64,000 bases of DNA from JAVJPJ01 sp040217295 (GTDB lineage: Bacteria; Pseudomonadota; Alphaproteobacteria; Rhodobacterales; Rhodobacteraceae), in NCBI GenBank assembly GCA_964460185.1, contig CAYWTM010000004.1:3270-67269 (forward strand), written 5' to 3'. Of the stretch, positions 8,844-18,249 are shown piece after piece. Position 1 is the stretch's first letter. Each line of letters opens with the position of its first letter. The notes beneath the pieces were generated by a model that was not told the DNA's origin, made no database searches, and worked only from the letters and a program-made list of their open reading frames with translations. A program made the translations under genes and the position numbers.

Positions 8844-9962
8844 TCAGCCACCGATCCGGACGTGGGTGTCGGTATCGAACAAGACAGCCTTGTCCATGTT
8901 CACGGCAAATTCAAAGGCCTGTCCCGGATGGACATCGGCATCCGCACGCATCCGCGCGACGCAATCCTTGCCCGATATCGTGGTGCTGACAAAGGTATCG
9001 GCACCAGCGGGTTCCGTCACGCTGACCGTATTGGTGAAGGACTGGATATTTCCCGCGTTGCGGTCGGCGCCTTCGGGGTCGGTGATCGCCTCGGGGCGAA
9101 TGCCAAGCATCACGTCCTTGTTCACGTAGGACCTGTAGGCCCCCGTCGGGTCGTCCATCCTGAGATGCATGACCTGTCCTTCGGCCCCTGAGATCTCGGC
9201 ATGCAGCGCGCCGTTCATATCGACCAGTTTGGACGATATCACGTTCATCGACGGCGACCCCATGAACGTCGCAACGAACAGGTTTGCGGGATTGTCGTAG
9301 ATCTCTTTCGGGGTGCCAAGCTGCTGGACGTAACCGTTGTACATGACCGCGATCCGGGTGCTCAGCGTCATCGCCTCGATCTGGTCATGGGTCACGTAAA
9401 CAATGGTTGTGCCCAGCTTTTGGTGCAGTTTCTTGATCTCGGTCCGCATGTCGACGCGCAATTTCGCATCCAGGTTCGACAGCGGCTCGTCGAACAAGAA
9501 CACATCCGGATTGCGCACCAGCGCCCGACCCATGGCCACACGCTGGCGCTGACCACCCGAAAGCTGACCCGGCTTGCGGTCCAGCAGGTTTTCGATCTGA
9601 AGCAGCTTGGCCACATCGCCCATGGCCTTGTCGCGGTCCGCCTTGGGCGTGCCATGCATTTCGAGGCCAAAGGTGATGTTCTGACCCACCGTCATGTTCG
9701 GGTAAAGCGCGTAGGACTGGAACACCATCGCGATGTTGCGCTTGGACGGGTGCACCCCGTTCATCACGCGATCCTTGATGGCGATCTCGCCCGAGGTGAT
9801 CCCCTCAAGCCCGGCGATCATGTTCAGAAGCGTGGACTTGCCACAGCCGGACGGGCCCACGAGGACAAGGAACTCGCCCTCCTGAACCTCGATGTTGACG
9901 TGGTGCAGAACCTCCACCGCGCCGTAGGATTTGGTGACGTTGTTGATGTCGAGAAAACCCAT
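8844..9962 (-). CDS. ABC transporter ATP-binding protein, MalK/UgpC type
   Basis: A 372-aa ATPase of the carbohydrate uptake (CUT1) class. Walker A is GPSGCGKST (about residue 37), the signature is LSGGQRQRVAMGRAL, Walker B is VFLFDEPLSNLDAKLR and the switch His lies in VTHDQIEAM. The C-terminal 130 residues form the TOBE/OB-fold regulatory domain (MLGIRPEAITDPEG). It is the last gene of the importer operon, 3 nt after the MalG-type permease stop. It powers import of the sugar bound by the 11855-13105 protein. Confidence 0.95.
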   Translation of the reverse strand: MGFLDINNVTKSYGAVEVLHHVNIEVQEGEFLVLVGPSGCGKSTLLNMIAGLEGITSGEIAIKDRVMNGVHPSKRNIAMVFQSYALYPNMTVGQNITFGLEMHGTPKADRDKAMGDVAKLLQIENLLDRKPGQLSGGQRQRVAMGRALVRNPDVFLFDEPLSNLDAKLRVDMRTEIKKLHQKLGTTIVYVTHDQIEAMTLSTRIAVMYNGYVQQLGTPKEIYDNPANLFVATFMGSPSMNVISSKLVDMNGALHAEISGAEGQVMHLRMDDPTGAYRSYVNKDVMLGIRPEAITDPEGADRNAGNIQSFTNTVSVTEPAGADTFVSTTISGKDCVARMRADADVHPGQAFEFAVNMDKAVLFDTDTHVRIGG

Positions 9963-9965
9963 GGG

Positions 9966-10850
9966 TCAGCCTTTCACAGAACCGGCCATCAGACCGCGGA
10001 CAAAATAGCGGCCCGCGACGATGTACACGAGGAGGGTGGGACCGGCGGCCATGATGGCGCCCGCGAAATGCACGTTGTATTCGCGCACACCCGTGGAGGA
10101 GTTGACGAGGTTGTTGAGCGCCACCGTCATCGGCGCCGCGCCGCCCGACGCAAAGGACGCGCCGAACAGGAAGTCGTTCCAGATATTGGTGAACTGCCAG
10201 ATGCAGCAGACCGCGATGATCGGGCCCGAGCTTGGCAGCATGATCCTGTAGAAGATCTGGAAAAATCCGGCCCCGTCGATCTGCGCCGCCCGAACCAGTT
10301 CGGTCGGGAACGCGGCATAGTAATTGCGGAAATACAGGGTCGAGAACCCGATGCCGTAGACCACGTGAACCAGGATCAGGCCATAGGTCGTGCCCGCGAT
10401 ATCCAGAATTCCAAGGATCCGCGCCATCGGGATCAGCACGATCTGGAACGGAATGAAGCACGAGAACAACAGCAGGCCAAAGATCCACGTCGCCCCGCGA
10501 AAGTGCCACTTCGTCAGCACATACCCGTTCAGCGCCCCAAGCACGGTCGAAATTGCGACCGCGGGCACCGCCATCGCGATGGAATTGATGAAATAGGGCC
10601 GCAGGCCGGTCGGCTCCACGCCGATCTGGGCGGTGGACCATGCCGACAACCACGGCTCGATCGTCCATTGGCGCGGCAGGGCAACCATGTTGCCGCCGGT
10701 GATCTCTTCCAGTGGCTTGAGCGAGTTCACCAGCATGATCCCGAAGGGCAGCAGGTAGAACAGCGCGAACAGCAACAAGACAAGATAGATCAGGGCCCGC
10801 GAGACGTTCGAGGATCGGATTGCATTTTCAGTCGATGCGGCAGCCATCAC
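9966..10850 (-). CDS. Carbohydrate ABC transporter permease, MalG type
   Basis: A 294-aa inner-membrane protein with about six hydrophobic segments, the first starting at ALIYLVLLLFALFYLLPFGI. The EAA coupling loop that docks on the ATPase is TELVRAAQIDGAGFFQIFY. It overlaps the upstream permease gene by 4 nt (ATGA), showing translational coupling. Together with the MalF-type permease it forms the channel of a CUT1 sugar importer. Confidence 0.94.
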   Translation of the reverse strand: MMAAASTENAIRSSNVSRALIYLVLLLFALFYLLPFGIMLVNSLKPLEEITGGNMVALPRQWTIEPWLSAWSTAQIGVEPTGLRPYFINSIAMAVPAVAISTVLGALNGYVLTKWHFRGATWIFGLLLFSCFIPFQIVLIPMARILGILDIAGTTYGLILVHVVYGIGFSTLYFRNYYAAFPTELVRAAQIDGAGFFQIFYRIMLPSSGPIIAVCCIWQFTNIWNDFLFGASFASGGAAPMTVALNNLVNSSTGVREYNVHFAGAIMAAGPTLLVYIVAGRYFVRGLMAGSVKG

Positions 10851-11755
10851 TTCTTCTCCCGCAATTCGGCATAGAGATACGGCACCATGATCGCGGCAAT
10901 CGTCATCAGCATGATCACGGCCGACGAGGCACCGATCCCCATCTGGTTCCGGGTGAACGTGTACGAATACATGAAGGTCGCAGGCAGCGCCGTGGCATTG
11001 CCGGGGCCGCCCCCCGTCAAGGCGATCACAAGGTCATAGGACTTGATCGCAAGGTGCGACAGGATCACGAAGGCCGACAGGAACGCCGGGCGCAGCTGTG
11101 GCAGGATGATCCGCCGATACAGGTTCCAGTTCGATGCCCCATCCATTTGCGCGGCCTTCAGGATCTCGTTGTCGATCCCGCGCAGCCCGGCCAGAAACAT
11201 CGCCATCACAAAGCCCGAGCTTTGCCAGACCGCGGCGATGACGATGGTGTAGATCGCCATCTCGCGATCCTTGATCCAGTTGAAGGTGAAACTCTCCCAC
11301 CCCCACAGATGCATGGTGTTCTCAAGCCCGATCGCGGGGTCCAGGAACCATTTCCATGCCGTCCCCGTCACGATGAACGACAGCGCCATCGGATACAGGA
11401 AGATCGGGCGCAGGATGCCTTCGCCCCGGATCTTCTGGTCCAGGAAGATCGCCAGCATCAGGCCGATGACCGTGCTGATCGCGATGTAGAGCCCCGCGAA
11501 GATGGCAAGGTTCCTGACCGCGATATCCCATTCGCGAACCCGGAAGAGGCGGTCGTAATTCTGAAAGCCGACCCATTCGTAGGACGGCAACATGCGGCTG
11601 TTGGTGAAGCTGAGATAGATCGTGAAGGCGATGAAGCCGTAGACGAAGATCACCATCACGGCAAAGGACGGTGCAAGCACGATCTTGGGCAGCCAGTTTT
11701 GCAAACGCGTGCGGAAATCCACGCCCGTGTCATGCCCGGCGTCGGTTACGGCCAT
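10847..11755 (-). CDS. Carbohydrate ABC transporter permease, MalF type
   Basis: A 302-aa inner-membrane permease. Hydrophobic segments include IVLAPSFAVMVIFVYGFIAF and LAIFAGLYIAISTVIGLMLA, and the EAA loop is NEILKAAQMDGASNWNLY. I chose ATG 11755 (MAVTDAGHD) because a strong ribosome binding site, AGGGGAGGGGG, lies just upstream. An in-frame ATG at 11803 has none and would run into the intergenic hairpin. It partners the MalG-type permease downstream. Confidence 0.92.
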   Translation of the reverse strand: MAVTDAGHDTGVDFRTRLQNWLPKIVLAPSFAVMVIFVYGFIAFTIYLSFTNSRMLPSYEWVGFQNYDRLFRVREWDIAVRNLAIFAGLYIAISTVIGLMLAIFLDQKIRGEGILRPIFLYPMALSFIVTGTAWKWFLDPAIGLENTMHLWGWESFTFNWIKDREMAIYTIVIAAVWQSSGFVMAMFLAGLRGIDNEILKAAQMDGASNWNLYRRIILPQLRPAFLSAFVILSHLAIKSYDLVIALTGGGPGNATALPATFMYSYTFTRNQMGIGASSAVIMLMTIAAIMVPYLYAELREKK

Positions 11756-11816
11756 GTGGCCCCCTCCCCTGTCTTTGATGTTGTCTTCGGATCGGGCGCG
11801 CACCGCCCGACAAGAT

Positions 11817-11844
11817 GGACCGGCCCTGCGAACAGGGCCGGTCC
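11817..11844 (-). other. Strong intergenic hairpin between binding-protein and permease genes
   Basis: A perfect 12-bp stem, GGACCGGCCCTG / CAGGGCCGGTCC, closes a CGAA tetraloop 11 nt after the substrate-binding protein stop. There is no T-run, so it more likely stabilises the upstream mRNA or attenuates transcription into the permease genes than fully terminates. This keeps binding protein in excess, as known for malE-malF type operons. Similar hairpins follow the other three solute-binding-protein genes in the window. Confidence 0.75.
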
Positions 11845-11854
11845 GGGAAGATGA

Positions 11855-13105
11855 TTACATCGCCAGTTCCACGGCGGTCACCATTTCGGCGGCCGCGGTT
11901 TCAGCGTCGTATTCCCCGTTGAAATGCGCGGTGATCACGTCATACATCGCGTTCTGCACGGACGGGTTGTTGGCGTGGCCGTGGGCCATGGAACCAAACA
12001 GGGTGCCGTTCGCGCCGGCCTCTGCCAGCTGCGCCATGCCAAGCTGGCCGCAGGCATCGAACGAGGCCGGATCGATATCGGTCCGCGCGGGAACCGAACC
12101 CTTGACCACGTTGAACGCAATCTGGAACTCGGGGCTCAACACGGCCGAAGCCATCGTGACCTGAGAAGCTTGCGCCGCAGGATCAGAGACGTTGAACATC
12201 GCGAACTGGTCCGAGTTGAAGGTCACGGTGCCTTCGGTGCCGGGCACGCGGAAGCACTGGAATTCCTCACCAGCGGTCTGACCCGCGTTCACGAATTCGC
12301 CCTTCGCCCAGTCACCCATGATCTGGAACAGCGCATCGCCGTTGATGACCATGGCCGATGCCAGGTTCCAGTCACGACCGGAGAAGTTGTCATCGACGAA
12401 GCCACGCAGGGTTTCCATGCGCTGGAACGCTTCGACCATCAGGTCCGAGCCAAGCGCTTCGGGGTCCAGATCGACCATGGAGGCCTGGTAGAACTCGGGA
12501 CCGCCGACGCCCATCACCATCGAATCGAAGATGGTGGCGTCCTGCCAGGCCTGACCGCCATGGGCCAGCGCCGTGTAGCCCGCATCCTGCGCGGTCTGCA
12601 TGGCAGCGACGAATTCATCCCAGGTGGTCGGCTGGGAAATGCCCAGTTCTTCCATCAGCGCGGTGTTCGCCCAGACCCAGTTGGTCGAGTGCACGTTCAC
12701 AGGTGCCGCAACCCAATGACCATCATAGGTCGAGAACCGCTGCAGCGCCGCGGGAACCACGTCGTTCCAGCCCTGCTCGGCCGCCAGGTCATCAAGGTTT
12801 GCCAGCGCGCCTTCGGCGGCCCAATCCTGGATCGAGAAGCCCAGCATCTGAACGGCGGTCGGCGGATCGCCTGCGGTGACACGCGCACGCAGAACGGTCA
12901 TGGCGTCAGAGCCACCGCCACCTGCGACGGGCATGTCGGTCCAGCCGATGCCGCCGCCGGCCAGGTCTTCGCGCAGAACGTTCAGAGCGGCAGCTTCACC
13001 GCCCGACGTCCACCAATGCAGAACCTCAACGTCCTGTGCCGCGACCGCAGTGGTCGACAACGCCAAAACCGCTGCTGTCATGTGCAGTTTCTTCATCATG
13101 GTCAT
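11855..13105 (-). CDS. Sugar ABC transporter substrate-binding protein (glucose/mannose GtsA-like)
   Basis: A 416-aa periplasmic binding protein with a Sec signal peptide ending near STTAVAAQ. The mature start, [20 protein letters not shown], and [20 protein letters not shown] are characteristic of the glucose/mannose-binding GtsA group of cluster 1 binding proteins. It is the first gene of the importer operon, behind a ribosome binding site AGGGAGGA. The divergent LacI gene at 13308 is the obvious regulator. Glucose or a related hexose is the best guess; the exact ligand is inferred. Confidence 0.92.
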   Translation of the reverse strand: MTMMKKLHMTAAVLALSTTAVAAQDVEVLHWWTSGGEAAALNVLREDLAGGGIGWTDMPVAGGGGSDAMTVLRARVTAGDPPTAVQMLGFSIQDWAAEGALANLDDLAAEQGWNDVVPAALQRFSTYDGHWVAAPVNVHSTNWVWANTALMEELGISQPTTWDEFVAAMQTAQDAGYTALAHGGQAWQDATIFDSMVMGVGGPEFYQASMVDLDPEALGSDLMVEAFQRMETLRGFVDDNFSGRDWNLASAMVINGDALFQIMGDWAKGEFVNAGQTAGEEFQCFRVPGTEGTVTFNSDQFAMFNVSDPAAQASQVTMASAVLSPEFQIAFNVVKGSVPARTDIDPASFDACGQLGMAQLAEAGANGTLFGSMAHGHANNPSVQNAMYDVITAHFNGEYDAETAAAEMVTAVELAM

Positions 13106-13151
13106 TCGTAGTCCTCCCTATATGACCGACGCCCTTTCGGGCTTGCGTGAA

Positions 13152-13181
13152 TTAAAACGTTATAAATGTGCCACTCGTCAA
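13152..13181 (-). promoter_or_regulatory. Promoter/operator region of the sugar importer operon
   Basis: The minus strand has TTGACG (13181-13176) as a good -35, followed by TATAAC and TTTAAT sequences; I cannot decide which is the -10. A near-palindrome TTAAAACGTTATAA (13152-13165) with central AACGTT overlaps this region and matches the LacI operator style (central CG). A related AAACGTTT palindrome lies closer to the divergent LacI gene. I infer repression by that LacI protein. Confidence 0.5.
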
Positions 13182-13284
13182 CCCAAAATTACGCGCATAC
13201 GCAAAGGGTGCGTATCACAAAACCCTTCTGCTTATGACGCTTCGCCGCGATGCAGCATTTTCACATGCAAGAGATTCCATGTTG

Positions 13285-13292
13285 AAACGTTT
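13285..13292. promoter_or_regulatory. Second LacI-type operator candidate (AAACGTTT)
   Basis: The perfect 8-bp palindrome AAACGTTT, within TTGAAACGTTTGAA, lies 16-23 bp before the ATG of the LacI gene at 13308. It shares the AACGTT core with the palindrome at 13152-13165, about 130 bp away. Paired operators in a divergent control region would fit autorepression and looping. This is inferred from pattern only. Confidence 0.4.
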
Positions 13293-13307
13293 GAATTCCC
13301 CGTCATT

Positions 13308-14372
13308 ATGACCACACCCGAAACCGCGAGGCGTTTGCGTGTCATGAGCGACCAGATCGACGATGGAGCCCTGTCGCATACGGGCGACAAACCCACCCTG
13401 CGCACGGTGGCGCAGGATACGGGTTTCGCCGTCGCGACCGTATCGCGCGCGCTGTCGGGCGATCAGCGAATCGCGGCAAAGACACGCGCGATCGTGGCCG
13501 AGGCCGCCGAGAGGCTGGGATACATCCCGGACCGCGCCGCGCGACGCCTGCGCACCGGACGCACGCAGGTGATATCGCTTCTGTTGAACACCGAGCATGA
13601 ATTCCTGGGATTTACCCACGAATTCCTCAGCGGAATCACCGACGCGCTGGCCGGCACGGGCTATGCCGTTAGCGTCGTGCCCGATGATGTGGGCGACGAC
13701 AGGCTGCGCCCGGTCAAGGCGATCTTGCGCAACAATCTTGCCGACGGGATCCTGTTCACCCGGACCGAGGCATTCGACCCCCGCGCGCGCCTGTTGATGG
13801 AGGCCGATTTCCCTTTCGTGTCCCATGGCCGGACCGAATTCACGACCCCCCATCCATGGGTCGATTTCGACAACGAAGCCTTTGCCCGCCGCGCCGTCGA
13901 GCGCCTGGTTTCGCAGGGCCGCAAACGAATCAGCCTCGTTCTTCCGGGCGACCGTTTCACCTTCACGCAGCATCTGCGCTACGGGTTCCTGACCGCTGTT
14001 CGCGCGGCTGGCGTGGAACACGAGATCGTGGCGGGCGTCACGCTCGACAGCCCCACCGCCGACATCGCGGCGGCCATGACCCGCGCGCGGCACGGGCCGA
14101 CCCCGCCGGACGGATATGTCTGCGTGGGCGAGGTCACGGCCATGGTGACCCTTGCGTGCCTGGCCGATACCGGGGCGGTGCCCGGCGTCGACGCCGATAT
14201 CGTGGCCAAACGGGCCTCGCCGATTTTCGACAACATCCGCCCGCGCATCGACACCGCCTACGAGGATCTGCGCGCGACGGGCCATGCCATGGCCGCGATG
14301 CTGTTGCGCCGCATGAGCGGTGAACCGCCCAGGGACCTGCACCAGCTGTTCAAGCCTGATCCGACATTCTGA
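13308..14372 (+). CDS. LacI-family transcriptional regulator of the sugar importer
   Basis: A 354-aa repressor. The helix-turn-helix is PTLRTVAQDTGFAVATVSRAL around residues 27-47, followed by the ligand-binding domain (QVISLLLNTEHEFLGFTHEF, FVSHGRTEF). A second in-frame ATG at 13344 (MSDQIDD) is an equally possible start, and neither has a strong ribosome binding site. It is divergent from the importer operon at 13105, the standard arrangement for a local sugar-responsive repressor. The first residues are probably a flexible lead if the long start is real. Confidence 0.88.
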   Translation: MTTPETARRLRVMSDQIDDGALSHTGDKPTLRTVAQDTGFAVATVSRALSGDQRIAAKTRAIVAEAAERLGYIPDRAARRLRTGRTQVISLLLNTEHEFLGFTHEFLSGITDALAGTGYAVSVVPDDVGDDRLRPVKAILRNNLADGILFTRTEAFDPRARLLMEADFPFVSHGRTEFTTPHPWVDFDNEAFARRAVERLVSQGRKRISLVLPGDRFTFTQHLRYGFLTAVRAAGVEHEIVAGVTLDSPTADIAAAMTRARHGPTPPDGYVCVGEVTAMVTLACLADTGAVPGVDADIVAKRASPIFDNIRPRIDTAYEDLRATGHAMAAMLLRRMSGEPPRDLHQLFKPDPTF

Positions 14373-14386
14373 CCGGCGATGCCGCA

Positions 14387-15907
14387 TCACGCCACCCATG
14401 CCCCTCGCGTGTTGCCGATGCGCATCTGGACGGTCTTGACCTCCAGGTATTCCTCGATGCCATAGCGGCCCAGTTCGCGGCCCTGCCCGCTCTCCTTGAC
14501 GCCGCCAAAAGGCAGCTCCGAAAATCCGTCCATCCAGGTGTTGGTCCAGACGGTTCCCGCCTGCACCCGACGCGCGAAATCCAGGCAGGTCGACATGTCG
14601 CGGCTCCAGACACCGGCGCTCAGCCCGTAGGCGGCGGTATTGGCCAGCGCGATGGCCTCGTCGGCTGTCTTGAAGGTCAGGACCGAAAGGACCGGGCCGA
14701 ACACCTCTTCCCGCGCAATGGGCATGTCTGGGCGCACATGGGTGACGATCGTGGGCTGGTAGAACTGCGATCCAAGGCCAGACACCTCCAGCGCGGCACC
14801 GCCAAGCGCCACCTTTGCGCCATCGGCCACGGCCGCCTGCACATAACCGTCGATCTTGGACAGATGATCGGGGCTGATGATCGCGCCCACCTGCGTTGCC
14901 GGGTCCAGCGGATCGCCGAACGGCACGCGGCGCGACAGGGCCACCACCTTGGCGGTCAGGGCCTCGGCCACGTCGTCATGCACGATGATCCGGCTGCCGG
15001 AATTGCAGCATTCACCGGCGTTGAAATAGACCCCGAACACGATCGCGTCCGCCGCCTGGTCCAGATCGGCATCGGGAAAGATCACCTGCGGGTTCTTGCC
15101 ACCCAGTTCCAACGACACTTTCTTGAGCGTCGCGGACGCGGCCGCCGTGATGCGTTTGCCCACGCCGGTCGACCCGGTGAAACTGACCATGTCCACGCGG
15201 GGATCGGTGGTCAGGATCTCGCCGACCGGGTCGCCAAAGCCAAGAACGATGTTCACCACCCCCTCGGGCAGGCCCGCCTCTTGCAGCAGCCCCCCCAGCA
15301 TCACGGTGGTTCCGGGCGTCAGTTCCGACGGCTTGACCACCGCCGTGCACCCGGCCGCCAGCGCAAATGGCAGTTTCTGGCTGATGATCAGGAACGGAAA
15401 ATTCCACGGCGCGATCAGCGACACGACACCAATCGGTTCCTTCAGCACAAGGCCCAGCATGTCCGGGCCCAGCGTATTGTGACTGTCGCCGTGCAAGGTG
15501 CGCGCCAGCGCGGCGGCATAGCGCCAGATGTCGGCAGCCCCCTCGATCTCGGCCATCGCCTGGCTGATCGGTTTGCCCGATTCCAGCGTTTCCTGCCGGG
15601 CAATCGCGGCGCGGTCCCTGTCGATCAGATCTGCGACCTTCAACAGCAGCGTCGCGCGATCCTTGCCAGAGCCTTGCGGCCAGTGACCGGCGTCAAACGC
15701 CGACCGGGCGGCCGCAATCGCCGCCTCGGCCTCGACCTTGCCCCCCCTTGCGGCGCGGCTGACCGGCACCCCATGGGCGGGCGACGCCCGCTCGGTCATG
15801 GCCCCATCGGCGCTGTCGACCCAATCGCCGCCGATCAGGTGACGCAGCACCATCGGCGCAGCGGGCAAATCGGCGTTGGCCGAGGGAATGATGGTCAGAT
15901 CAAGCAT
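14387..15907 (-). CDS. Aldehyde dehydrogenase family protein
   Basis: A 506-aa NAD(P)-dependent enzyme of the ALDH superfamily. It shows the NAD-binding loop FTGSTGVGKRI, the general base Glu in LELGGKNPQV, the catalytic Cys in FNAGECCNSGSR and a C-terminal PFGGVKESGQGRELG. It oxidises an aldehyde to the acid (or acyl-CoA in some members). It is the last gene of the Gfo/CoA-transferase/crotonase operon, 3 nt after the crotonase stop, so the aldehyde is likely an intermediate of that same pathway. The exact substrate is unknown. Confidence 0.93.
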   Translation of the reverse strand: MLDLTIIPSANADLPAAPMVLRHLIGGDWVDSADGAMTERASPAHGVPVSRAARGGKVEAEAAIAAARSAFDAGHWPQGSGKDRATLLLKVADLIDRDRAAIARQETLESGKPISQAMAEIEGAADIWRYAAALARTLHGDSHNTLGPDMLGLVLKEPIGVVSLIAPWNFPFLIISQKLPFALAAGCTAVVKPSELTPGTTVMLGGLLQEAGLPEGVVNIVLGFGDPVGEILTTDPRVDMVSFTGSTGVGKRITAAASATLKKVSLELGGKNPQVIFPDADLDQAADAIVFGVYFNAGECCNSGSRIIVHDDVAEALTAKVVALSRRVPFGDPLDPATQVGAIISPDHLSKIDGYVQAAVADGAKVALGGAALEVSGLGSQFYQPTIVTHVRPDMPIAREEVFGPVLSVLTFKTADEAIALANTAAYGLSAGVWSRDMSTCLDFARRVQAGTVWTNTWMDGFSELPFGGVKESGQGRELGRYGIEEYLEVKTVQMRIGNTRGAWVA

Positions 15908-15910
15908 CGG

Positions 15911-16678
15911 TCAGGACCCCGGAAATTGTGGTTTGCGTTTCTCGGCAAAGGCCGCGACGCCTTCGGCCTTGTCGTGGCTGGCGCCGATCATGCCGCCGCC
16001 CAGCGCCTCGATCATGGCACCGCGATCTTCACCCACCGCCGCGTGGATCTGGTATTTCGCCACCTCGATGGCGCGCGGGCTGGACCCGAGCAGGCCGGAC
16101 GCGATGCCCCGGGCGCTGGCCAACGGGTCATCCGCCACCTCTGCCACGAAGCCCAGCGCAAAAGCACGGTCCGCCGAAAGCCTGCGCCCGAACAGCGCCA
16201 TGTCCTTCAACACCGGCTCCGGCAGCAGCCGGGCAAGCCGTTGGGTGCCCGACCAACCGGGCACGATGCCCACCTGAGCCTCTGGCAGCGCCAGGTGGGC
16301 CGCGGGCGACATCACCCGCATATCGCAGGCCGCGGCCAGTTCCAGGCCGCCGCCAAAGGCATGGGCCTGGATCACGGCGATCGTGGGCTTGGACAACCGC
16401 GCCAGCCGGTCAAAGACCCGGTGCCCTTCGCGGACCCAGTGCCGCGCGAAATCAAAGGGCGACAGCGCGGCCCAGGCCTTGATATCGGCCCCGGCACAAA
16501 AGGCGCGATCCCCTTGCGAGGTCACGATGACACAGCGCACATCGCGGTCCTGGTCCACAGTTGCGCAATGCGCCTCGAGCGATCTCAACATCTCGGGGGT
16601 GAAGGCATTCAGCTTGCCGGGGTTGTCCAGCGCGATCCGCGCGATCCCGTCTGCGATATCAAGATGCACGGCGCTCAC
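15911..16678 (-). CDS. Enoyl-CoA hydratase/isomerase (crotonase) family
   Basis: A 255-aa crotonase. The oxyanion hole segments are RAFCAGADIKAWA and QAHAFGGGLELAAACDM. Both catalytic glutamates of true hydratases appear present, in GGGLELA and in LALPEAQVGIVPGWSGTQR. It likely hydrates a 2-enoyl-CoA formed after the neighbouring CoA-transferase activates the acid. It overlaps the CoA-transferase stop by 4 nt (ATGA). Confidence 0.9.
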   Translation of the reverse strand: MSAVHLDIADGIARIALDNPGKLNAFTPEMLRSLEAHCATVDQDRDVRCVIVTSQGDRAFCAGADIKAWAALSPFDFARHWVREGHRVFDRLARLSKPTIAVIQAHAFGGGLELAAACDMRVMSPAAHLALPEAQVGIVPGWSGTQRLARLLPEPVLKDMALFGRRLSADRAFALGFVAEVADDPLASARGIASGLLGSSPRAIEVAKYQIHAAVGEDRGAMIEALGGGMIGASHDKAEGVAAFAEKRKPQFPGS

Positions 16679-18246
16679 AGGACCAGCCCCATCGGCGCAT
16701 CGCGCAAGATCGCCGCCGGAATGCGCGTCGCGTTTTCGGCCACGCCGACACGCCCATGGGACGCCGACACGATATCGCGCGCGGGGTCGATCCCCGGCAT
16801 GATCTCGGTCGCCACCAACCCCGCATCGGTCAACCGGATCACGCAGCGTTCGGTCACGTACAGAACATCCTGCCCCTGTTCGAGCGCGCGCTTGCCCGAA
16901 AAGGTCACATGCTCCACCGCCTCGACCATCTTGGTGAACTTGCCGGGGCTGGCCACGCGCAACCCCTCGTCATCCAGCTCAAGCTGCGCACCCGCTTCGA
17001 AATACCCCGAGAATACGATCTTTTTCGCATGCGCGGTGATGTCGACAAATCCCCCGCAGCCGGCGGTCAGGTAGGGCTTTTTTCCAAGCTTGGAGACATT
17101 GACATTGCCCTCCACGTCGACCTCCAGAAACGACAGGAAAGACTGATCGAACCCGCCGCCCTGAAAATAGGTGAACTGGTTCGGGCTTGGCACGAAAGCA
17201 TCGGCATTCGATGCGCAGCCAAACGCAAACCCGGTCAGCGGCATGCCCCCGACAGCGCCCTGTTCGATGGCCCATGTGACGGCTTGCGCATGGCCTTCTT
17301 CCAGCAAGATGCGCGGCACCATGGCCGAGATGCCAAAGCCCAGGTTGGCCGTTTGCCCGGCCTTCAATTCCATGGCCGCGCGTCGGGCGATGATCTTTTC
17401 GACGCCATGTTCGGCCAGGGAGAAACTGTCCCACGGGCGCATGATCTCGCCCGAGATGGCGGGGTCATAGGGCGTTTCGGTGGTCTGTTTCTGGTCGGGC
17501 GCGACCACGATCAGATCCACCAGGTGCCCCGGAACACGCACATCATGGGGCCTCAGGCTGCCGGACGCCGTCATGCGTTTGACCTGCGCGATAACCAGCC
17601 CGCCATTGTTGCGCACCGCGATGGCCTGGTCGAGCGCCCCCAGATACGCGCCCTCATGCTCGTAGGTCAGGTTGCCCTTTTCATCCGCCGTGGTCGCGCG
17701 GATGATCGCGACGTCGGGCGCGATATTGGGGAAATGCAGCCATGTCTTGCCGTCGAATTCCTGCCGCCGGACAATCGGCGCCGCGGCGCCGCGCGCGTTC
17801 ATCGCGCAGCCTTCGCGGATCGGATCGACAAAGGTATCCAGACCCACCTGCGTCATCACGCCGGGCTTTCGCGCGGCCACGTCACGGTGCATGTCGAACA
17901 AGATGCCCGATGGAACGTTGTAGGCGGCGACGCGATCCTCGGTCACCATTTTCCAGATTTCAGGCATGGGCAGGTTCGACGGCCCGGACGGATAGCTGCC
18001 CGCGATGATCCGGCTCAGCAGACCGTCCCTTGCGATGTGATCGATACCCTTGACGCCATACATGTCACCGGCCGCAATAGGGTGAAGCGTGGTCAGATCT
18101 CGCGGATGCCCTTCGGCCTCGAACCGCTCGCCCATCGCCTGTAGCACCGCATCGGGGCACCCCAATGCGGAAGAGGACGATACCGTGACGACCGCGCCAT
18201 CGGCTATGCGGGCAACGGCCCGGGCCGCGCTGACATGCTTTCCCAT
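16675..18246 (-). CDS. Family I CoA-transferase (propionate CoA-transferase/YdiF-like)
   Basis: A 523-aa single-chain fusion of the alpha and beta halves of class I CoA-transferases. The N-terminal half has VVTVSSSSALGCPDAVLQAM. In the C-terminal half, IEQGAVGGMPLTGFAFG carries the catalytic Glu followed by a GG turn, as in Pct/YdiF enzymes. It moves CoA from an acyl-CoA donor to a carboxylic acid. It lies 3 nt downstream of the Gfo/Idh gene and overlaps the crotonase gene. Activation of an acid produced in this operon is the likely role; the acid is not identifiable. Confidence 0.87.
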   Translation of the reverse strand: MGKHVSAARAVARIADGAVVTVSSSSALGCPDAVLQAMGERFEAEGHPRDLTTLHPIAAGDMYGVKGIDHIARDGLLSRIIAGSYPSGPSNLPMPEIWKMVTEDRVAAYNVPSGILFDMHRDVAARKPGVMTQVGLDTFVDPIREGCAMNARGAAAPIVRRQEFDGKTWLHFPNIAPDVAIIRATTADEKGNLTYEHEGAYLGALDQAIAVRNNGGLVIAQVKRMTASGSLRPHDVRVPGHLVDLIVVAPDQKQTTETPYDPAISGEIMRPWDSFSLAEHGVEKIIARRAAMELKAGQTANLGFGISAMVPRILLEEGHAQAVTWAIEQGAVGGMPLTGFAFGCASNADAFVPSPNQFTYFQGGGFDQSFLSFLEVDVEGNVNVSKLGKKPYLTAGCGGFVDITAHAKKIVFSGYFEAGAQLELDDEGLRVASPGKFTKMVEAVEHVTFSGKRALEQGQDVLYVTERCVIRLTDAGLVATEIMPGIDPARDIVSASHGRVGVAENATRIPAAILRDAPMGLVL

Positions 18247-18249
18247 GGC

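Noticed and set aside
9201..11854. Long plus-strand frames rich in His, Asp and Arg opposite the ABC transporter genes
   Set aside because: Composition is typical of antisense frames opposite membrane-protein genes. The minus-strand frames carry full ABC transporter motifs.
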